Origin: Flammeovirgaceae bacterium
GTDB taxonomy: Bacteria; Bacteroidota; Bacteroidia; Cytophagales; Cyclobacteriaceae
Direction of reading: 5' to 3'
Length of the DNA stretch: 64,000 bases
Assembly: GCA_027487845.1 (NCBI GenBank)
Contig: JAIYCV010000042.1
Coordinates: forward strand, 310,001-374,000
Shown here: one piece after another, positions 10,101-18,851 of the stretch
How the letters are laid out: each line of letters starts with the position of its first letter
Position numbering within the stretch: the first letter of the stretch is position 1
Notes under the pieces: generated by a model
The model's input: only the letters and a program-made list of their open reading frames with translations
What the model was told of the DNA's origin: nothing
Databases searched by the model: none
Translations under genes and position numbers: made by a program

Positions 10101-10234
10101 ATTATGGGCGGATCAATGGCAGGGTAGTCTCTTACTCCCAAAAAGGTAAAACCGATATAACCGAAGATCAGAATCAGGACGTTCATTACAACAGTCAGGA
10201 CGGGCCTTCTTATGCTTAACTCCGAAATATTCAT
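7127..10234 (-). CDS. RND-family efflux pump, inner-membrane permease
   Basis: A 1035-residue protein of the AcrB/MexB hydrophobe-amphiphile efflux family. It opens with MNISELSIRRPVLTVVMNVL, the typical N-terminal amphipathic helix and first membrane segment. The proton-relay pair is present in TM4 as GLVVDDGIVVTENIY. Two large periplasmic loops separate the twelve predicted membrane helices. It uses proton-motive force to move small toxic molecules from periplasm or inner membrane to the TolC-like channel. It lies 11 nt after the adaptor gene and overlaps the channel gene, so the three form one operon. Substrate range cannot be inferred. Confidence 0.97.
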   Translation of the reverse strand: MNISELSIRRPVLTVVMNVLILIFGYIGFTFLGVRDYPAIDPPIINVSTSYAGANADIIESQITEQLEKTINGIAGIKNISSTSSVGSSNINVEFDLGIDLEAAANDVRDKVSQAQRALPQDLTSPPVVSKGDAGGESIITMTVQSNNRNPLQLTEYANNVLVERLQTIPGVSSIRIWGEKKYAMRIWLDPAKLSAYSLTALDVQQALNRENVELPSGKIAGNATELTVRTFGRLYTEEEFEDVIIKSGALGEIKLKDIGQAMLGPENEETALKESRVPMIGLAINPLPGSNYVAIADAFYKRYEQIKLEIPDDIRVNIIMDQTKFIRRSISEVQETLVISIILVVLIIYLFFRDFLIALRPLIDIPVSLVATFFIMYLLGFSINVLTMLGIVLATGLVVDDGIVVTENIYKKLEKGMNKYQAAQEGSKEIFFAVVSTSITLAVVFLPIIFLQGFVGRLFREFGIVVAGAVLVSAFVSLTLTPVLSVKLTRSTHKKSWFYNVTEPFFVGMESGYQRWLGGFMKVRRLAVVIVALCVASIVYIGSTIQSELAPLEDRNQFRLAVSAPEGTSYDYMDSYVDKLTQFVIDSVKEYNTALSVTAPGFTGSGSVNSGFVRVTLVDPKDRKRSQQQVVDMVGKNLGRFQEGRAFPIQEQTISVNRRGGLPVQFVIQNNNFEKLQKVLPKFLEAANGNATLQGVDIDLKFNKPELKIKINRLKATQLGISVQDISQTLQLAYSNLRFGYFTKEGKQYQVMGQVTRINRDDPDDLKKLYVRTKSGELVSIDNVVSVEESTTPPSLYHFNRYKSATISAGLAPGKTIGDGIKVMQEIAKKELDETFTTSLAGSSRDFADSSSNTSFAFILALVLIYLILAAQFESFVDPLTIMFTVPLAISGAFISLWLFNQTLNIFSQIGMIMLIGLVTKNGILIVEFANKKREEGLSAMEAVLEASRLRLRPILMTSLAMLLGSLPLALSLGDASTSRIPLGIVIVGGVTFSLVLTLFVIPAMYSYLSRKRKHIDFEKEINAPHPEEVVYEG

Positions 10235-10245
10235 GACTCCGTGCT

Positions 10246-11304
10246 TTACTTTTCTAGTCTCGTTACTTTCAACATTTTTATTTTGGAATTCGGTCTAATG
10301 GCCATTAATCCTGTAATGATCACAGTATCTCCTCTACTTAAGCCCGAAGTGATTTGAATAAATGACGAATCTCTTATACCTGTTTGAACCGTAATAAATT
10401 GAGCGCTGTCTTTTCTTAGAACCATCACTTGCTTCACCCGTGCCTTCGGTATTACCGATTGTGTGGGCACCATCAATGCCTCTAAGTCTTTTCCTAATTG
10501 TAAATTTACTTTCGCGAAAAGGCCCGGCACTAGCTCTGGATGAAGCTTCTCTACTAACGCTCGCACCTTAAGTGTTCTTGTCGATTGTTCTACATTTCCT
10601 TCCGTTGCCAACACTTTTGCTTGGTGAGTCTTTGAGCCGCCATCAACTTTAAATTTCACTTCATATCCCTTTGCTATAAACTTTGCATATTTCTCTGGGA
10701 TGGAAAATTCAAGCTTCAGTTGCCGTACCTGTCGAAGGGTGGTAATAATATCGCTGGGAGATAAGTAAGCTCCCAGGCTTACATTCCTCAAACCAATCTC
10801 TCCTTCATAAGGCGCCCTTATTTCAGTTTTGCCAATTTGAATTTTTGTTGTTTGGATGTCCGCTTTAAGATTATCTACGTTAAGTGAGATCAAATCAAAG
10901 TCTTGCTGACTAATTCCATTGATGGCAAGAAGTTCCTTCTGGCGTTCCACTGTTTTTATGCTGATTTGAAGCTGAACCTCTAGTTTCCGCAATTGAGCTT
11001 GAAGATCTTGATCAAAAAGCTTAGCTAATAGAAAACCTTTTGACACCACTGTACCCTCAGGCACATTCAGCGATACTAAACGCCCACTAACCTCTGCACG
11101 AATCTGTGTCTCCTCTACAGGTAATAACGTGCCCGGAACCTCCACATTTTCGCTGATCATTCTTGGTTGAACAAGAAATCCATCTACCCCAATCGGTCCT
11201 TTTGGTCGTACAAAAGTGCCCCCTTTATCTTCTTTTTTAGAACATGAAGTAAAAGCTACAAACCCGATTGAAAATACTACAACTACTCGAAAAACAAAGC
11301 GCAT
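10246..11304 (-). CDS. RND efflux membrane-fusion (periplasmic adaptor) lipoprotein
   Basis: A 352-residue adaptor, first gene of the efflux operon. Residues 1-21 form a lipoprotein signal ending in the lipobox FTSC, so it should be anchored by Cys21. It then has the split lipoyl domain (QIRAEVSGRLVSLNVPEGT early, EIRAPYEGEIGLRNVSLG later) around an alpha-helical hairpin, a beta-barrel domain, and a membrane-proximal domain (SGLSRGDTVIITGL). It links the pump and the outer-membrane channel. No regulator of the TetR or MarR type is next to the operon. Confidence 0.93.
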   Translation of the reverse strand: MRFVFRVVVVFSIGFVAFTSCSKKEDKGGTFVRPKGPIGVDGFLVQPRMISENVEVPGTLLPVEETQIRAEVSGRLVSLNVPEGTVVSKGFLLAKLFDQDLQAQLRKLEVQLQISIKTVERQKELLAINGISQQDFDLISLNVDNLKADIQTTKIQIGKTEIRAPYEGEIGLRNVSLGAYLSPSDIITTLRQVRQLKLEFSIPEKYAKFIAKGYEVKFKVDGGSKTHQAKVLATEGNVEQSTRTLKVRALVEKLHPELVPGLFAKVNLQLGKDLEALMVPTQSVIPKARVKQVMVLRKDSAQFITVQTGIRDSSFIQITSGLSRGDTVIITGLMAIRPNSKIKMLKVTRLEK

Positions 11305-11447
11305 ACAGCAAAATTAGAATTGCAAAGATCGTGTTTAAACCAGCAAAGTCCACTGAATAGTTTTATAAAATTGGTAGACGGTTGTTTAGTATGAATAACG
11401 GTCAATGGAGCTTTACCTGTAACTGAAACACAGAAGGTTAGTCTTTC

Positions 11448-11463
11448 TGTCGGTTCTCCGACA
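11448..11463. promoter_or_regulatory. Inverted repeat TGTCGG-TTCT-CCGACA between divergent genes
   Basis: A perfect 6-bp inverted repeat with a 4-nt loop in the 232-bp gap between the efflux operon and the divergent outer-membrane protein gene. It could be a protein-binding site or an RNA hairpin. Nothing else in the gap is distinctive. Confidence 0.3.
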
Positions 11464-11536
11464 AAGCCGATTAAATTGGGCAACTATTGGGGGTTAAACA
11501 TAGTTTGAATTCACATAACCTAAATGATCAACCTGT

Positions 11537-12253
11537 ATGAAACCTTTTCTTGCCTTTTTTATGGCCTCGCTGGTAACACTAACTCTTTCAGCACAGCAAA
11601 AAAAAACTTCTTTCAACAAAAGCCTTGATGCCAATTTCGCGATAGGCAACCAAGAAGGAAGCCTTGCGGTTCTTTTCTTAAGGAACTTCAGCGTTTTAAA
11701 GAACAAAAAACTTGAAATAGGAATTGGTGGCCGAGTTACATCATACGTTGGGTCAAATCAATATTACGTTACTGCACCTTCCATCATCACTTCAGGCAGC
11801 ATAAGCCCACTTATCTTTTTTCAAGAAATAAATAACCAGAATATCGATTCGGTAATTATAAAATCGGCAGTAACTACTTCTATTAATGCGGCAGTGAGCT
11901 TTAACTACAAATTTTCATCGAAACTTAATGTTGGGTTTAACATCGATTTAGTTGGCATTTCGTTTGGCGGATCAAGCTCTGCCAATTATAGAAACGGTGC
12001 AGTTCTGAAAAATACGACCGCATCGCCCGCTAACTTCAACGCCCTTCTTATCAGCGATAACGACCTGGGAAGCCTGAACTCAGAGTTTTATGGTCGCTAT
12101 AACTTCAATGAAAAGTGGGGAGTAAAAGTTGGTTTGCAATTCCTTTTTTCCGAGTTCAAAACAGCTACAAAAGTGCAGACTTTTCCGCAAGAAAACGATC
12201 GGTTCCGCTACAAATCCTACCTGCCAAGTGTGGGTGTGACGTACAGATTCTAA
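11537..12253 (+). CDS. Outer-membrane beta-barrel protein, hypothetical
   Basis: A 238-residue protein with a signal peptide (cleavage after TLSAQ). The mature part alternates hydrophobic and polar residues in many short strands and ends in YLPSVGVTYRF; a terminal Phe after a beta strand is the usual signal for outer-membrane barrel assembly. No characterised family was recognised. It is divergent from the efflux operon. It may be a small porin-like or structural barrel, but no substrate can be proposed. Confidence 0.7.
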   Translation: MKPFLAFFMASLVTLTLSAQQKKTSFNKSLDANFAIGNQEGSLAVLFLRNFSVLKNKKLEIGIGGRVTSYVGSNQYYVTAPSIITSGSISPLIFFQEINNQNIDSVIIKSAVTTSINAAVSFNYKFSSKLNVGFNIDLVGISFGGSSSANYRNGAVLKNTTASPANFNALLISDNDLGSLNSEFYGRYNFNEKWGVKVGLQFLFSEFKTATKVQTFPQENDRFRYKSYLPSVGVTYRF

Positions 12254-12368
12254 ACTTATTAAATAACTTAATTGCTATTGATTGTCGAAAAGTACCCAAA
12301 GGCGGGAGCTCGGTAATTGACTAATCCATCCAAAATGCCCGAAATTGTCTATAGGCGCCCCATGATTT

Positions 12369-12737
12369 CTATATAAACTTCATTTGTTTAGGCTGAATTC
12401 TTGAAGCAAGAAGCGGATCAATCTCCTGATAGAATGGCTCATTTGTTAAATGAACCACAGGCCTATTCATCAGTTGAGAAACTACATTTTCGTAATGCGG
12501 AAGGCCAACACCTGAGTTCTTAAGCGACATCAATTCTTCTTTTATCATTAATGAAGAATCTTTGCCCGGCTTGTACTGGAATTTGAAATCTAGGTAAACC
12601 AGAAGTTCACCTACTAACCGATCAATGATTAGAGCACGATGCTCTTTAATAATTTCCCTTAACTGTACTAAAAGAACTTCCTGATTGGTATCAATGAGAT
12701 TTTTTGAGCCTAACAAGGCACTTTTTACTGTTTTCAT
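12369..12737 (-). CDS. Hypothetical protein
   Basis: A 122-residue protein from the ATG at 12737; a TTG seven codons upstream is the only longer alternative. It appears mostly helical and soluble, with no signal peptide, membrane segment or metal motif. Two features stand out: a basic/hydrophobic helix (EHRALIIDRLVGELLVYLDF) and a C-terminal half rich in Pro and aromatic residues. It is divergent from the RecB-like nuclease/helicase gene with about 120 bp between the ATGs. The product was not recognised, and a link to the neighbouring nuclease is only positional. Confidence 0.5.
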   Translation of the reverse strand: MKTVKSALLGSKNLIDTNQEVLLVQLREIIKEHRALIIDRLVGELLVYLDFKFQYKPGKDSSLMIKEELMSLKNSGVGLPHYENVVSQLMNRPVVHLTNEPFYQEIDPLLASRIQPKQMKFI

Positions 12738-12860
12738 GATTGCTAATTTATTTAGCAATACTAATTAAAAACTATTCTATTTAGTAATTTATCAGTCTAA
12801 AAAGTTTAATAGGCCAATTTGGCTCACAAAACAACTTTTCCCACTAGCTTTATTCAACCC

Positions 12861-15800
12861 ATGCAGCTAACAAATTCCACATTCAAGCTTTCGGCATCAG
12901 ACCTCTCCAATCAGTTGTCATGCGATCACCTTACACAACTCAACCGCAAAGTTGCATTGGGTGAATTGAAGCGTCCTTCTTATCGCGATCCTTCCCTTGA
13001 TGTCCTCATTCAGCGCGGGCGTGATCATGAAGCTGCGTATGTGAATCATCTTTCTAAAGGCAAAAAAGTAGTCGACTTACGAGGTCAATCTCAATTGGCA
13101 ACACTTGAAGCGATGAAGGTGGGTGTGGATGTAATTGTGCAGGCCACCTTTGAGGATGGAGACTGGAATGGCATCTCTGATATTCTAATAAAAGTTGAAA
13201 AGGAAAGTAAACTAGGAACGTGGTCGTACGAAGTGCAAGACACCAAGCTGGCGCAAAACACAAAGGCTGCTACAATACTTCAATTGTGTTTGTACTCTGA
13301 CCTACTTGCAAAACTGCAAGGCACTGAACCAGATAAAATGTATGTAGTAAAGCCGGGTGAAAATTTTCCAACCGAAGAGTATCGATATGCAGAACTCAGC
13401 GCTTACTATCGATTGGTGAAAAAGAAACTGGAAGAGACAATTGCCAATGGAGAACAAAATACGTATCCCGATCCGGTTGAACACTGTGCCATCTGCCGAT
13501 GGTGGCAAGTGTGTGATAAGAGGCGACATGATGACGACCATCTTTCACTTGTAGCTGGTATTCGTTCGCTCCACATCGTTGAGTTGGAGAAGCAAAACAT
13601 CACTACACTCGAACAGTTTGCAAAAACCGAAAAGATTGAAAAGCCCGAGCGTGGCAACAAAGAAACCTTTCAGCGCAAACATCAACAAGCAAAAGTTCAG
13701 TTGGATGGACGCTATCAGAAAACCTATCTGCATCAACTTCTTCCTGTAGAACCCGGCAGGGGTTTTAACCGATTACCGGAGCCAAACACTGGCGATGTCT
13801 ATTTTGACATTGAGGGAGATGCTTACTACGAAGATGGCGGACTTGAATATATGCTGGGCTTTGCCTATCGTGAAGAAGGAGAGTTAGTTTATCAAAGAAT
13901 TTGGGCTACTAGCAGGCTGGAAGAAAAGAGATCCTTTTCTGAATTCATGGAGTTTCTCACAAAGCGGTGGAAGCGATATCCAACTATGTATGTTTATCAT
14001 TTTGCGCCTTATGAACCCACAGCAATTAAAAGGCTAGCGCGTGTGCATGCCATTTTTGAAAAGGAAGTGGATGACTTTTTACGTGCAGAGCGATTCATTG
14101 ATTTGCATTCTGTATTTAAGGAAGCCTTGCTTGCCAGCGTGGAAAGTTACTCGCTGAAAGAACTGGAGAAGTTTACACGCTATGTACGTAAAGTTGATTT
14201 ACACGATGCCAGCGCTGCGCGCAAAGCAGTAGAAGTTACGCTGGAACTTCATGACTTCAAATCATTGCCTGCCGAAACGATTACAACTGTTGAAGGGTAT
14301 AATGAGGATGACTGTTTAGCTACCGAGGCATTGCATCAATGGCTTGAAGAGCAACGCGCTGGTTTAGTAAAAGCAGGAACTGAGTTGCAGCGGCCTGAAA
14401 TAAAAACAGGAGAAGCGAGTGAGAATACACAGCATCTTGACACTAGATCGGAAGCATTATTTAAAGCACTCACTGAAAAACTACCAGAAGATCGAGCTAC
14501 TTGGAGCGATGAAGAAAAAGCAAAATGGTTGCTTGCCCACTTGATCGATTATTTCAGGCGAGAAGACAAAAGTGCCTGGTGGGAGTTTTATCGCGTTCAT
14601 GAACTCGAGCACGAAGAGTTACTCGATGAACGAAAAGCAATCACCGGATTACAGTTCGTAGCAGAATTACCCAAACAAGGCAAACAGCGTAATCCAACGC
14701 ACCGATATAAGTTTCCGGTTCAAGAGATAAGCATTGACGAAGGCGATGAACTGATTGAAGTGAAAGGAGAAAAAGTTGGCATGGTACGAGCGATCTCCCT
14801 TGAGCAAAATACAATTGACATTAGAAAGACTGCAAAGTCAATTGAGATTCATCCTTATGCTGTGCATGTGTCTGAGCGGGTTGACCCCGGATCGCTCATG
14901 ACTTCGTTAATGGATATTGCGCTGCAGGTCGATGAATATGGATTGCAGCACACGTGGCCTTACCGCGCTTCGAAAGATTTGCTGATGAAAAGGAAACCCA
15001 AACTTTTAGATGGTGAGGGTGCATATGTTTTGCAAGGCGAAGAAGTAGTGGATGCAGCTGTTCGGATTGCCCTGAATCTTGATCAAAGTGTGTTGGCCAT
15101 ACAAGGGCCTCCAGGCGCAGGGAAAACCTACACAGGCGCAATGATGATATTGGCCTTGGCCAAAGCCGGAAAAAAAATTGGCATTACCGCGGTAAGCCAT
15201 AAAGTAATTAGAAACCTGACAGAGGAAACCATTTCACTTTCAAAAAGAAATAATCAAAAAATTTCTTTTGTCCATAAGGTGAGCTCGTTTAGTGACAACC
15301 TTCCTGATGAAATCACAGAGGTAGATAAAGGGGACCAGGCACGCGATGCATTAAATGCCGGAAAAGTAGTTTGCGGCACTGCCTGGCTGTGGGCGGAAGA
15401 TGCCTCTAGTGAAAAACTCGACTATTTGTTTGTTGATGAAGCTGGACAGATGTCTCTCTCGCAAGTGTTGGCTGCATCACGAGCGGCAAAAAATTTAATT
15501 CTATTGGGTGATCCCCAACAACTGGAGCAACCACAGAAGGGAGCCCACCCAGAAGGCAGTGATGTGGCTGCGCTTACTTATTTACTCGATGGCCATGCCA
15601 CCATGCCAGAAGGCAAAGGATTGTTCCTTGATAACACCAGACGCCTGCACCCGAAGATATGCGAGTTCACTTCGCAGTTATTTTATGAAGGCAGATTGAA
15701 ACCCTTTGCAGGAACTGAAAAGCAGTTGATCAGTGGTAATACACCGTTTGATGGGGCAGGGCTTTTCTATGTGCCAGTGCAGCACAAAGGGAATCAGTTC

Positions 15801-16241
15801 CGTTCAATGGAAGAAGTGAATGTTGTTGCTAAAATCGTTTCTAAGCTCTTGGCTTCTGGTAAATGGACTAATAAAGATGGCTTGACCACTTCACTTACGA
15901 AAGAAGATATTTTGATTGTAGCTCCTTACAATGCACAAGTCTCCGCTTTGGCCGAAAAGTTGCCGGGCATGCGCATTGGCACGGTGGATAAATTTCAAGG
16001 GCAAGAAGCACCTGTTGTAATTTACAGTATGGCGGCATCCACGGTGGAAGAAGCACCTCGGGGAATTTCGTTTTTATTTAACCCCAACCGATTAAATGTT
16101 GCGACAAGCAGAGCAAAAAGCATTTGTATTTTGGTAGCCTCGCCTAAATTGTTTGATGCTGATTGTAGATCGATTGAGCAGATGAAGTGGGCAAATGCGC
16201 TTTGTAAGTTTGGGGAGATGGCTAATGCAACGAAAATTTGA
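12861..16241 (+). CDS. TM0106-type RecB-like nuclease fused to DNA2-type SF1 helicase
   Basis: A 1126-residue protein from the first ATG; a TTG 14 codons upstream would add an unneeded tail. The N-terminal part is RecB-like with a Cas4/AddB-style Fe-S set: C21 in QLSCDHL and C209, C212, C218 in HCAICRWWQVC. Next comes an RNase H-like nuclease segment, YFDIEGDAYYED, with D316 and E318. The C-terminal half is an SF1 helicase with Walker A GPPGAGKT (749-756), Walker B LFVDEAGQM (859-862) and a late motif GTVDKFQGQEAPVV. It probably processes DNA ends or R-loops. Related proteins are often near CRISPR or other defence genes, but no CRISPR array is present here. It is the left flank of the accessory region. 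Confidence 0.85.
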   Translation: MQLTNSTFKLSASDLSNQLSCDHLTQLNRKVALGELKRPSYRDPSLDVLIQRGRDHEAAYVNHLSKGKKVVDLRGQSQLATLEAMKVGVDVIVQATFEDGDWNGISDILIKVEKESKLGTWSYEVQDTKLAQNTKAATILQLCLYSDLLAKLQGTEPDKMYVVKPGENFPTEEYRYAELSAYYRLVKKKLEETIANGEQNTYPDPVEHCAICRWWQVCDKRRHDDDHLSLVAGIRSLHIVELEKQNITTLEQFAKTEKIEKPERGNKETFQRKHQQAKVQLDGRYQKTYLHQLLPVEPGRGFNRLPEPNTGDVYFDIEGDAYYEDGGLEYMLGFAYREEGELVYQRIWATSRLEEKRSFSEFMEFLTKRWKRYPTMYVYHFAPYEPTAIKRLARVHAIFEKEVDDFLRAERFIDLHSVFKEALLASVESYSLKELEKFTRYVRKVDLHDASAARKAVEVTLELHDFKSLPAETITTVEGYNEDDCLATEALHQWLEEQRAGLVKAGTELQRPEIKTGEASENTQHLDTRSEALFKALTEKLPEDRATWSDEEKAKWLLAHLIDYFRREDKSAWWEFYRVHELEHEELLDERKAITGLQFVAELPKQGKQRNPTHRYKFPVQEISIDEGDELIEVKGEKVGMVRAISLEQNTIDIRKTAKSIEIHPYAVHVSERVDPGSLMTSLMDIALQVDEYGLQHTWPYRASKDLLMKRKPKLLDGEGAYVLQGEEVVDAAVRIALNLDQSVLAIQGPPGAGKTYTGAMMILALAKAGKKIGITAVSHKVIRNLTEETISLSKRNNQKISFVHKVSSFSDNLPDEITEVDKGDQARDALNAGKVVCGTAWLWAEDASSEKLDYLFVDEAGQMSLSQVLAASRAAKNLILLGDPQQLEQPQKGAHPEGSDVAALTYLLDGHATMPEGKGLFLDNTRRLHPKICEFTSQLFYEGRLKPFAGTEKQLISGNTPFDGAGLFYVPVQHKGNQFRSMEEVNVVAKIVSKLLASGKWTNKDGLTTSLTKEDILIVAPYNAQVSALAEKLPGMRIGTVDKFQGQEAPVVIYSMAASTVEEAPRGISFLFNPNRLNVATSRAKSICILVASPKLFDADCRSIEQMKWANALCKFGEMANATKI

Positions 16242-16272
16242 CATAAGTGAAAAATTTATTCCTTTTTGCCCT

Positions 16273-16650
16273 TTATTTTTTTTTATCCTTTAATACTTTC
16301 TTTTCATCGCCTTCTAGTCTTCGCTGAACTTTCTTCAAATCTTCTGATGGTGGTAATTGCTCTGGTTTTACTCCACGTTCATACCTTGTAAGGGCGATGT
16401 CTTCGATTTCACGTTGAGCTCCTTTAGCCAAGTCTATCATTTTCCCGATATCGGCAAAATGATCTGAAACCGCGGCACCAGCATTTTCACACGCCTTTTT
16501 AGCTTTCTCAATTACGTTTAGAAAATTGTCCCATTTAGAATAGCCTAAAATGTTTTGTAGTTCCCGGGCACTCCAGCACTCAACGCTATTATAATCGTAA
16601 CAAGCATTTTCAAACTGGTTAAAAAGCTCCTGTATTTGCTCCTTTTTCAT
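16273..16650 (-). CDS. DinD-like protein with a large internal deletion
   Basis: A 125-residue product. Residues 24-90 match the N-terminal half of DinD-family DNA-damage-inducible proteins: CWSARELQNILGYSKWDNF, KKACENAG, VSDHFADIGKM, GAQREIEDIALTRY. After residue 90 the frame jumps to ERGVKPEQLPPSEDLKKVQ, which is how the family's C-terminus looks. The central 140-180 residues normally found between these parts (starting YACYL after the SRY/TRY position) are missing. The deletion is in frame, so a short protein is still made. DinD inhibits RecA activity in E. coli; this short form may be inactive or have kept only one module. The exact junction is a comparison from memory of the family. Confidence 0.7.
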   Translation of the reverse strand: MKKEQIQELFNQFENACYDYNSVECWSARELQNILGYSKWDNFLNVIEKAKKACENAGAAVSDHFADIGKMIDLAKGAQREIEDIALTRYERGVKPEQLPPSEDLKKVQRRLEGDEKKVLKDKKK

Positions 16651-16863
16651 GTGTTAATTATTGTTTGTCAGTTGCCACATTGCCTGTCCCGCTGCAAGCG
16701 GGGGAATCGCCATTCCAATTTTCATTACTTTGGGTGTAGGTATCTTTATGGCGATTTCATCGTACAAATTTAATCAATTGAGACCGGAACGAGAGGGGTA
16801 AGGATTGATTAGATGAGGTGGACTAATACGTTGTGCAGATTCAAAGAGCTTTCTAGTCCATAG

Positions 16864-17076
16864 TTAACCGACTCGCGATCCAGTATATTGATTTTTGATA
16901 TTTAATTGGAAATATCTGCCTATCGAACCAGACATCATTTCATAGTAAACACCTTCAGGAACATCATAATATTGCCATACCTCCCCATTCTTTTTGAACT
17001 CAACCTCAAGCACAGAAGTTGCGGCATCATATCCGATGCTATTTGCCATTGTAGAGTCAACAATTTGTCTGTCCAT
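16864..17076 (-). CDS. KTSC-domain protein
   Basis: A 70-residue protein consisting entirely of one KTSC domain: VDSTMANSIGYDAATSVLEV, then a WQYYDVPEGVYYEM turn and GSIGRYFQLNIKNQY. KTSC domains are small beta-rich units of unknown function, sometimes attached to tRNA synthetases or nucleases. Its ATG is 5 nt after the herA stop codon, so it is probably the last gene of the R-M/SIR2/HerA operon. Whether it is a working part of that system is not known. The family call is good; any role is open. Confidence 0.8.
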   Translation of the reverse strand: MDRQIVDSTMANSIGYDAATSVLEVEFKKNGEVWQYYDVPEGVYYEMMSGSIGRYFQLNIKNQYTGSRVG

Positions 17077-17081
17077 TTTAA

Positions 17082-18851
17082 TTATGATTTTTGTTGGCGA
17101 ATCCGTGTTACGATTGATTTATAGTTCTCCGGGTTTTCTGGATGGACTTTTTTCCATGCATCTACTAATTTAGGATCGTCACTTGTTGGTCTAGGGTTAT
17201 GCAATTTGATTCTGACACGTGAGGGAATTTTAATAGCTTCTCCAACTACTATTGCTTCACCAGTTCTCAAAGCAGGTAGTAAATCAATTAAACTATTTAG
17301 GTTGTCAGGCGCAGAAGACTTTACAATTGACTGGTCGCCTGAATTTGTAAGGCGCAAAGCTACAAATGTTCCAACCTGTGCTAAAATAGTTTCGGAAATT
17401 TCAGATGGTCGTTGTGAAATCACTAATGCACCTAAACCAAATTTTCTACCTTCTTTGAAAACTTGTTCAACGGCTTGCTTTGAATAACTACTGCTGTCAT
17501 TTTTGTTTAGATAGGTGTGCGCTTCCTCGAATGCAAGCAAAAGTGGTCTTTGCTTTCCTGTGTAGTTTTCATGTCCGCCCCAAAACATACTGTCATAAAC
17601 AAAACGAGTAATTAGCCCAACGGTAATGTCAAGTACTTCAAAAGGGACCCCGCTTAAATCTAAAATTGCAAGTTTCTTGTCGCTACCAATCCAATCATTG
17701 AGTAGTTGATGTAAGTCCTGTGTTCCTACAACTCCATTATAGCCGCCAGGATTAAATAGAAAATCATAGCGCCCGTCTTTTAATCTTGCTAATATTTTTT
17801 TCTCGTATGTAATAAACTCTTTGTGTTGCGAAACATGAGGGGACTTATCATTAAATGTGGTTTGATGGGAAGTAAATTTAGCACCGATTAAATTTTCAGC
17901 ATCACCATCATTTTCCTTTACAGCATTGTCTTTGTTCTGTTCATCCTTCTTAGTCGTAGTAAAACTTGCATTAAGCCACCAATTCATTTCATGCCACAGT
18001 TTTCTTGCACTAAAAGGAATTGGGGAATCTGCAGTTATTAGGTTTACATCAACTTCGCCTGCTTCAAGAATAAAATTTTCTTTCTTAAAATTCGTTACCA
18101 AATCTCTAAACATTCGGTAATCAATTCTCTGATCGTCTGTTGGTTTTGCCCCAACAAGAAAATATGCTAACTCGTCAAAGTTCATTAACCAAAACGGAAT
18201 GAATAAAGGATTGTCCGCATCATTTATTTTAAAAACTTTTGCTTCGGGAAATGCAGTACCATATTCTCCATGTGGGTCAACTAAAATAACTCTTGAACCA
18301 ACATAGTCAGTGAGAATTGCTTTAAGAATACCTACTGTAGTATTTGATTTTCCACTTCCTGTTGAACCGAGTATAGCGCAATGGCGTAAAACTAATTTAT
18401 GGATATTGACATAAACTGAAAGATTCTCAGACGATGAGTGCTTTCCAATTTCAATTGAGCCGTTATCTCGGTTTCCGTAAATATCAAAGAGGTCTTTCTC
18501 AATTACTAAATGTACTTCGTCATTTATCGTTGGATAAGTTCCAATTCCTTTTTCAAAATCATCGTCTCCAATTTTCTCTCCTACAAGTTGCACATATAAA
18601 AATCGTGAACCGAAATTATATCTAACTATTGTTTCATCTCCTTTGCTTGGTGTATTGCTAACAGAAGAAACAATTCCGTAAATTGTAATGTTGCCTATTG
18701 GCATTTTTACAAAGGTTCCTATCTGCCCGATTTTGTATAACCTCCCATTTATGATTGGTGCAGCTGAAGGAATGTCGTTTGACACTTCAACTTCAACCGT
18801 GCCTGAATCAACACGAATGATTTTACCTAAGTATGTGATGTCAGTTGTCAT
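17082..18851 (-). CDS. HerA-like hexameric ATPase/translocase, partner of SIR2
   Basis: A 589-residue HerA/FtsK-superfamily ATPase. Residues 1-150 form the HAS-barrel-type N-terminal domain. Walker A is GSTGSGKSN (162-170), followed by VDPHGEYG (191-198). Walker B is LLLAFEEAH (437-445), and ISQRPSEIS (478-486) is the sensor region. A charged insert near residues 300-325 (KKDEQNKDNAVKENDGDAEN) looks disordered. The start overlaps the SIR2 stop by 4 nt (ATGA). In characterised SIR2-HerA systems the HerA hexamer assembles with SIR2 and the complex degrades NAD and nucleic acid on phage infection. That activity is inferred here from family and gene order. Confidence 0.92.
   Translation of the reverse strand: MTTDITYLGKIIRVDSGTVEVEVSNDIPSAAPIINGRLYKIGQIGTFVKMPIGNITIYGIVSSVSNTPSKGDETIVRYNFGSRFLYVQLVGEKIGDDDFEKGIGTYPTINDEVHLVIEKDLFDIYGNRDNGSIEIGKHSSSENLSVYVNIHKLVLRHCAILGSTGSGKSNTTVGILKAILTDYVGSRVILVDPHGEYGTAFPEAKVFKINDADNPLFIPFWLMNFDELAYFLVGAKPTDDQRIDYRMFRDLVTNFKKENFILEAGEVDVNLITADSPIPFSARKLWHEMNWWLNASFTTTKKDEQNKDNAVKENDGDAENLIGAKFTSHQTTFNDKSPHVSQHKEFITYEKKILARLKDGRYDFLFNPGGYNGVVGTQDLHQLLNDWIGSDKKLAILDLSGVPFEVLDITVGLITRFVYDSMFWGGHENYTGKQRPLLLAFEEAHTYLNKNDSSSYSKQAVEQVFKEGRKFGLGALVISQRPSEISETILAQVGTFVALRLTNSGDQSIVKSSAPDNLNSLIDLLPALRTGEAIVVGEAIKIPSRVRIKLHNPRPTSDDPKLVDAWKKVHPENPENYKSIVTRIRQQKS

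Noticed and set aside
16681-16702. Hairpin CCCGC-TGCAA-GCGGG between the DinD-like and KTSC genes
   Set aside because: It has no T run and only 5-bp arms; no second copy was seen in the window.
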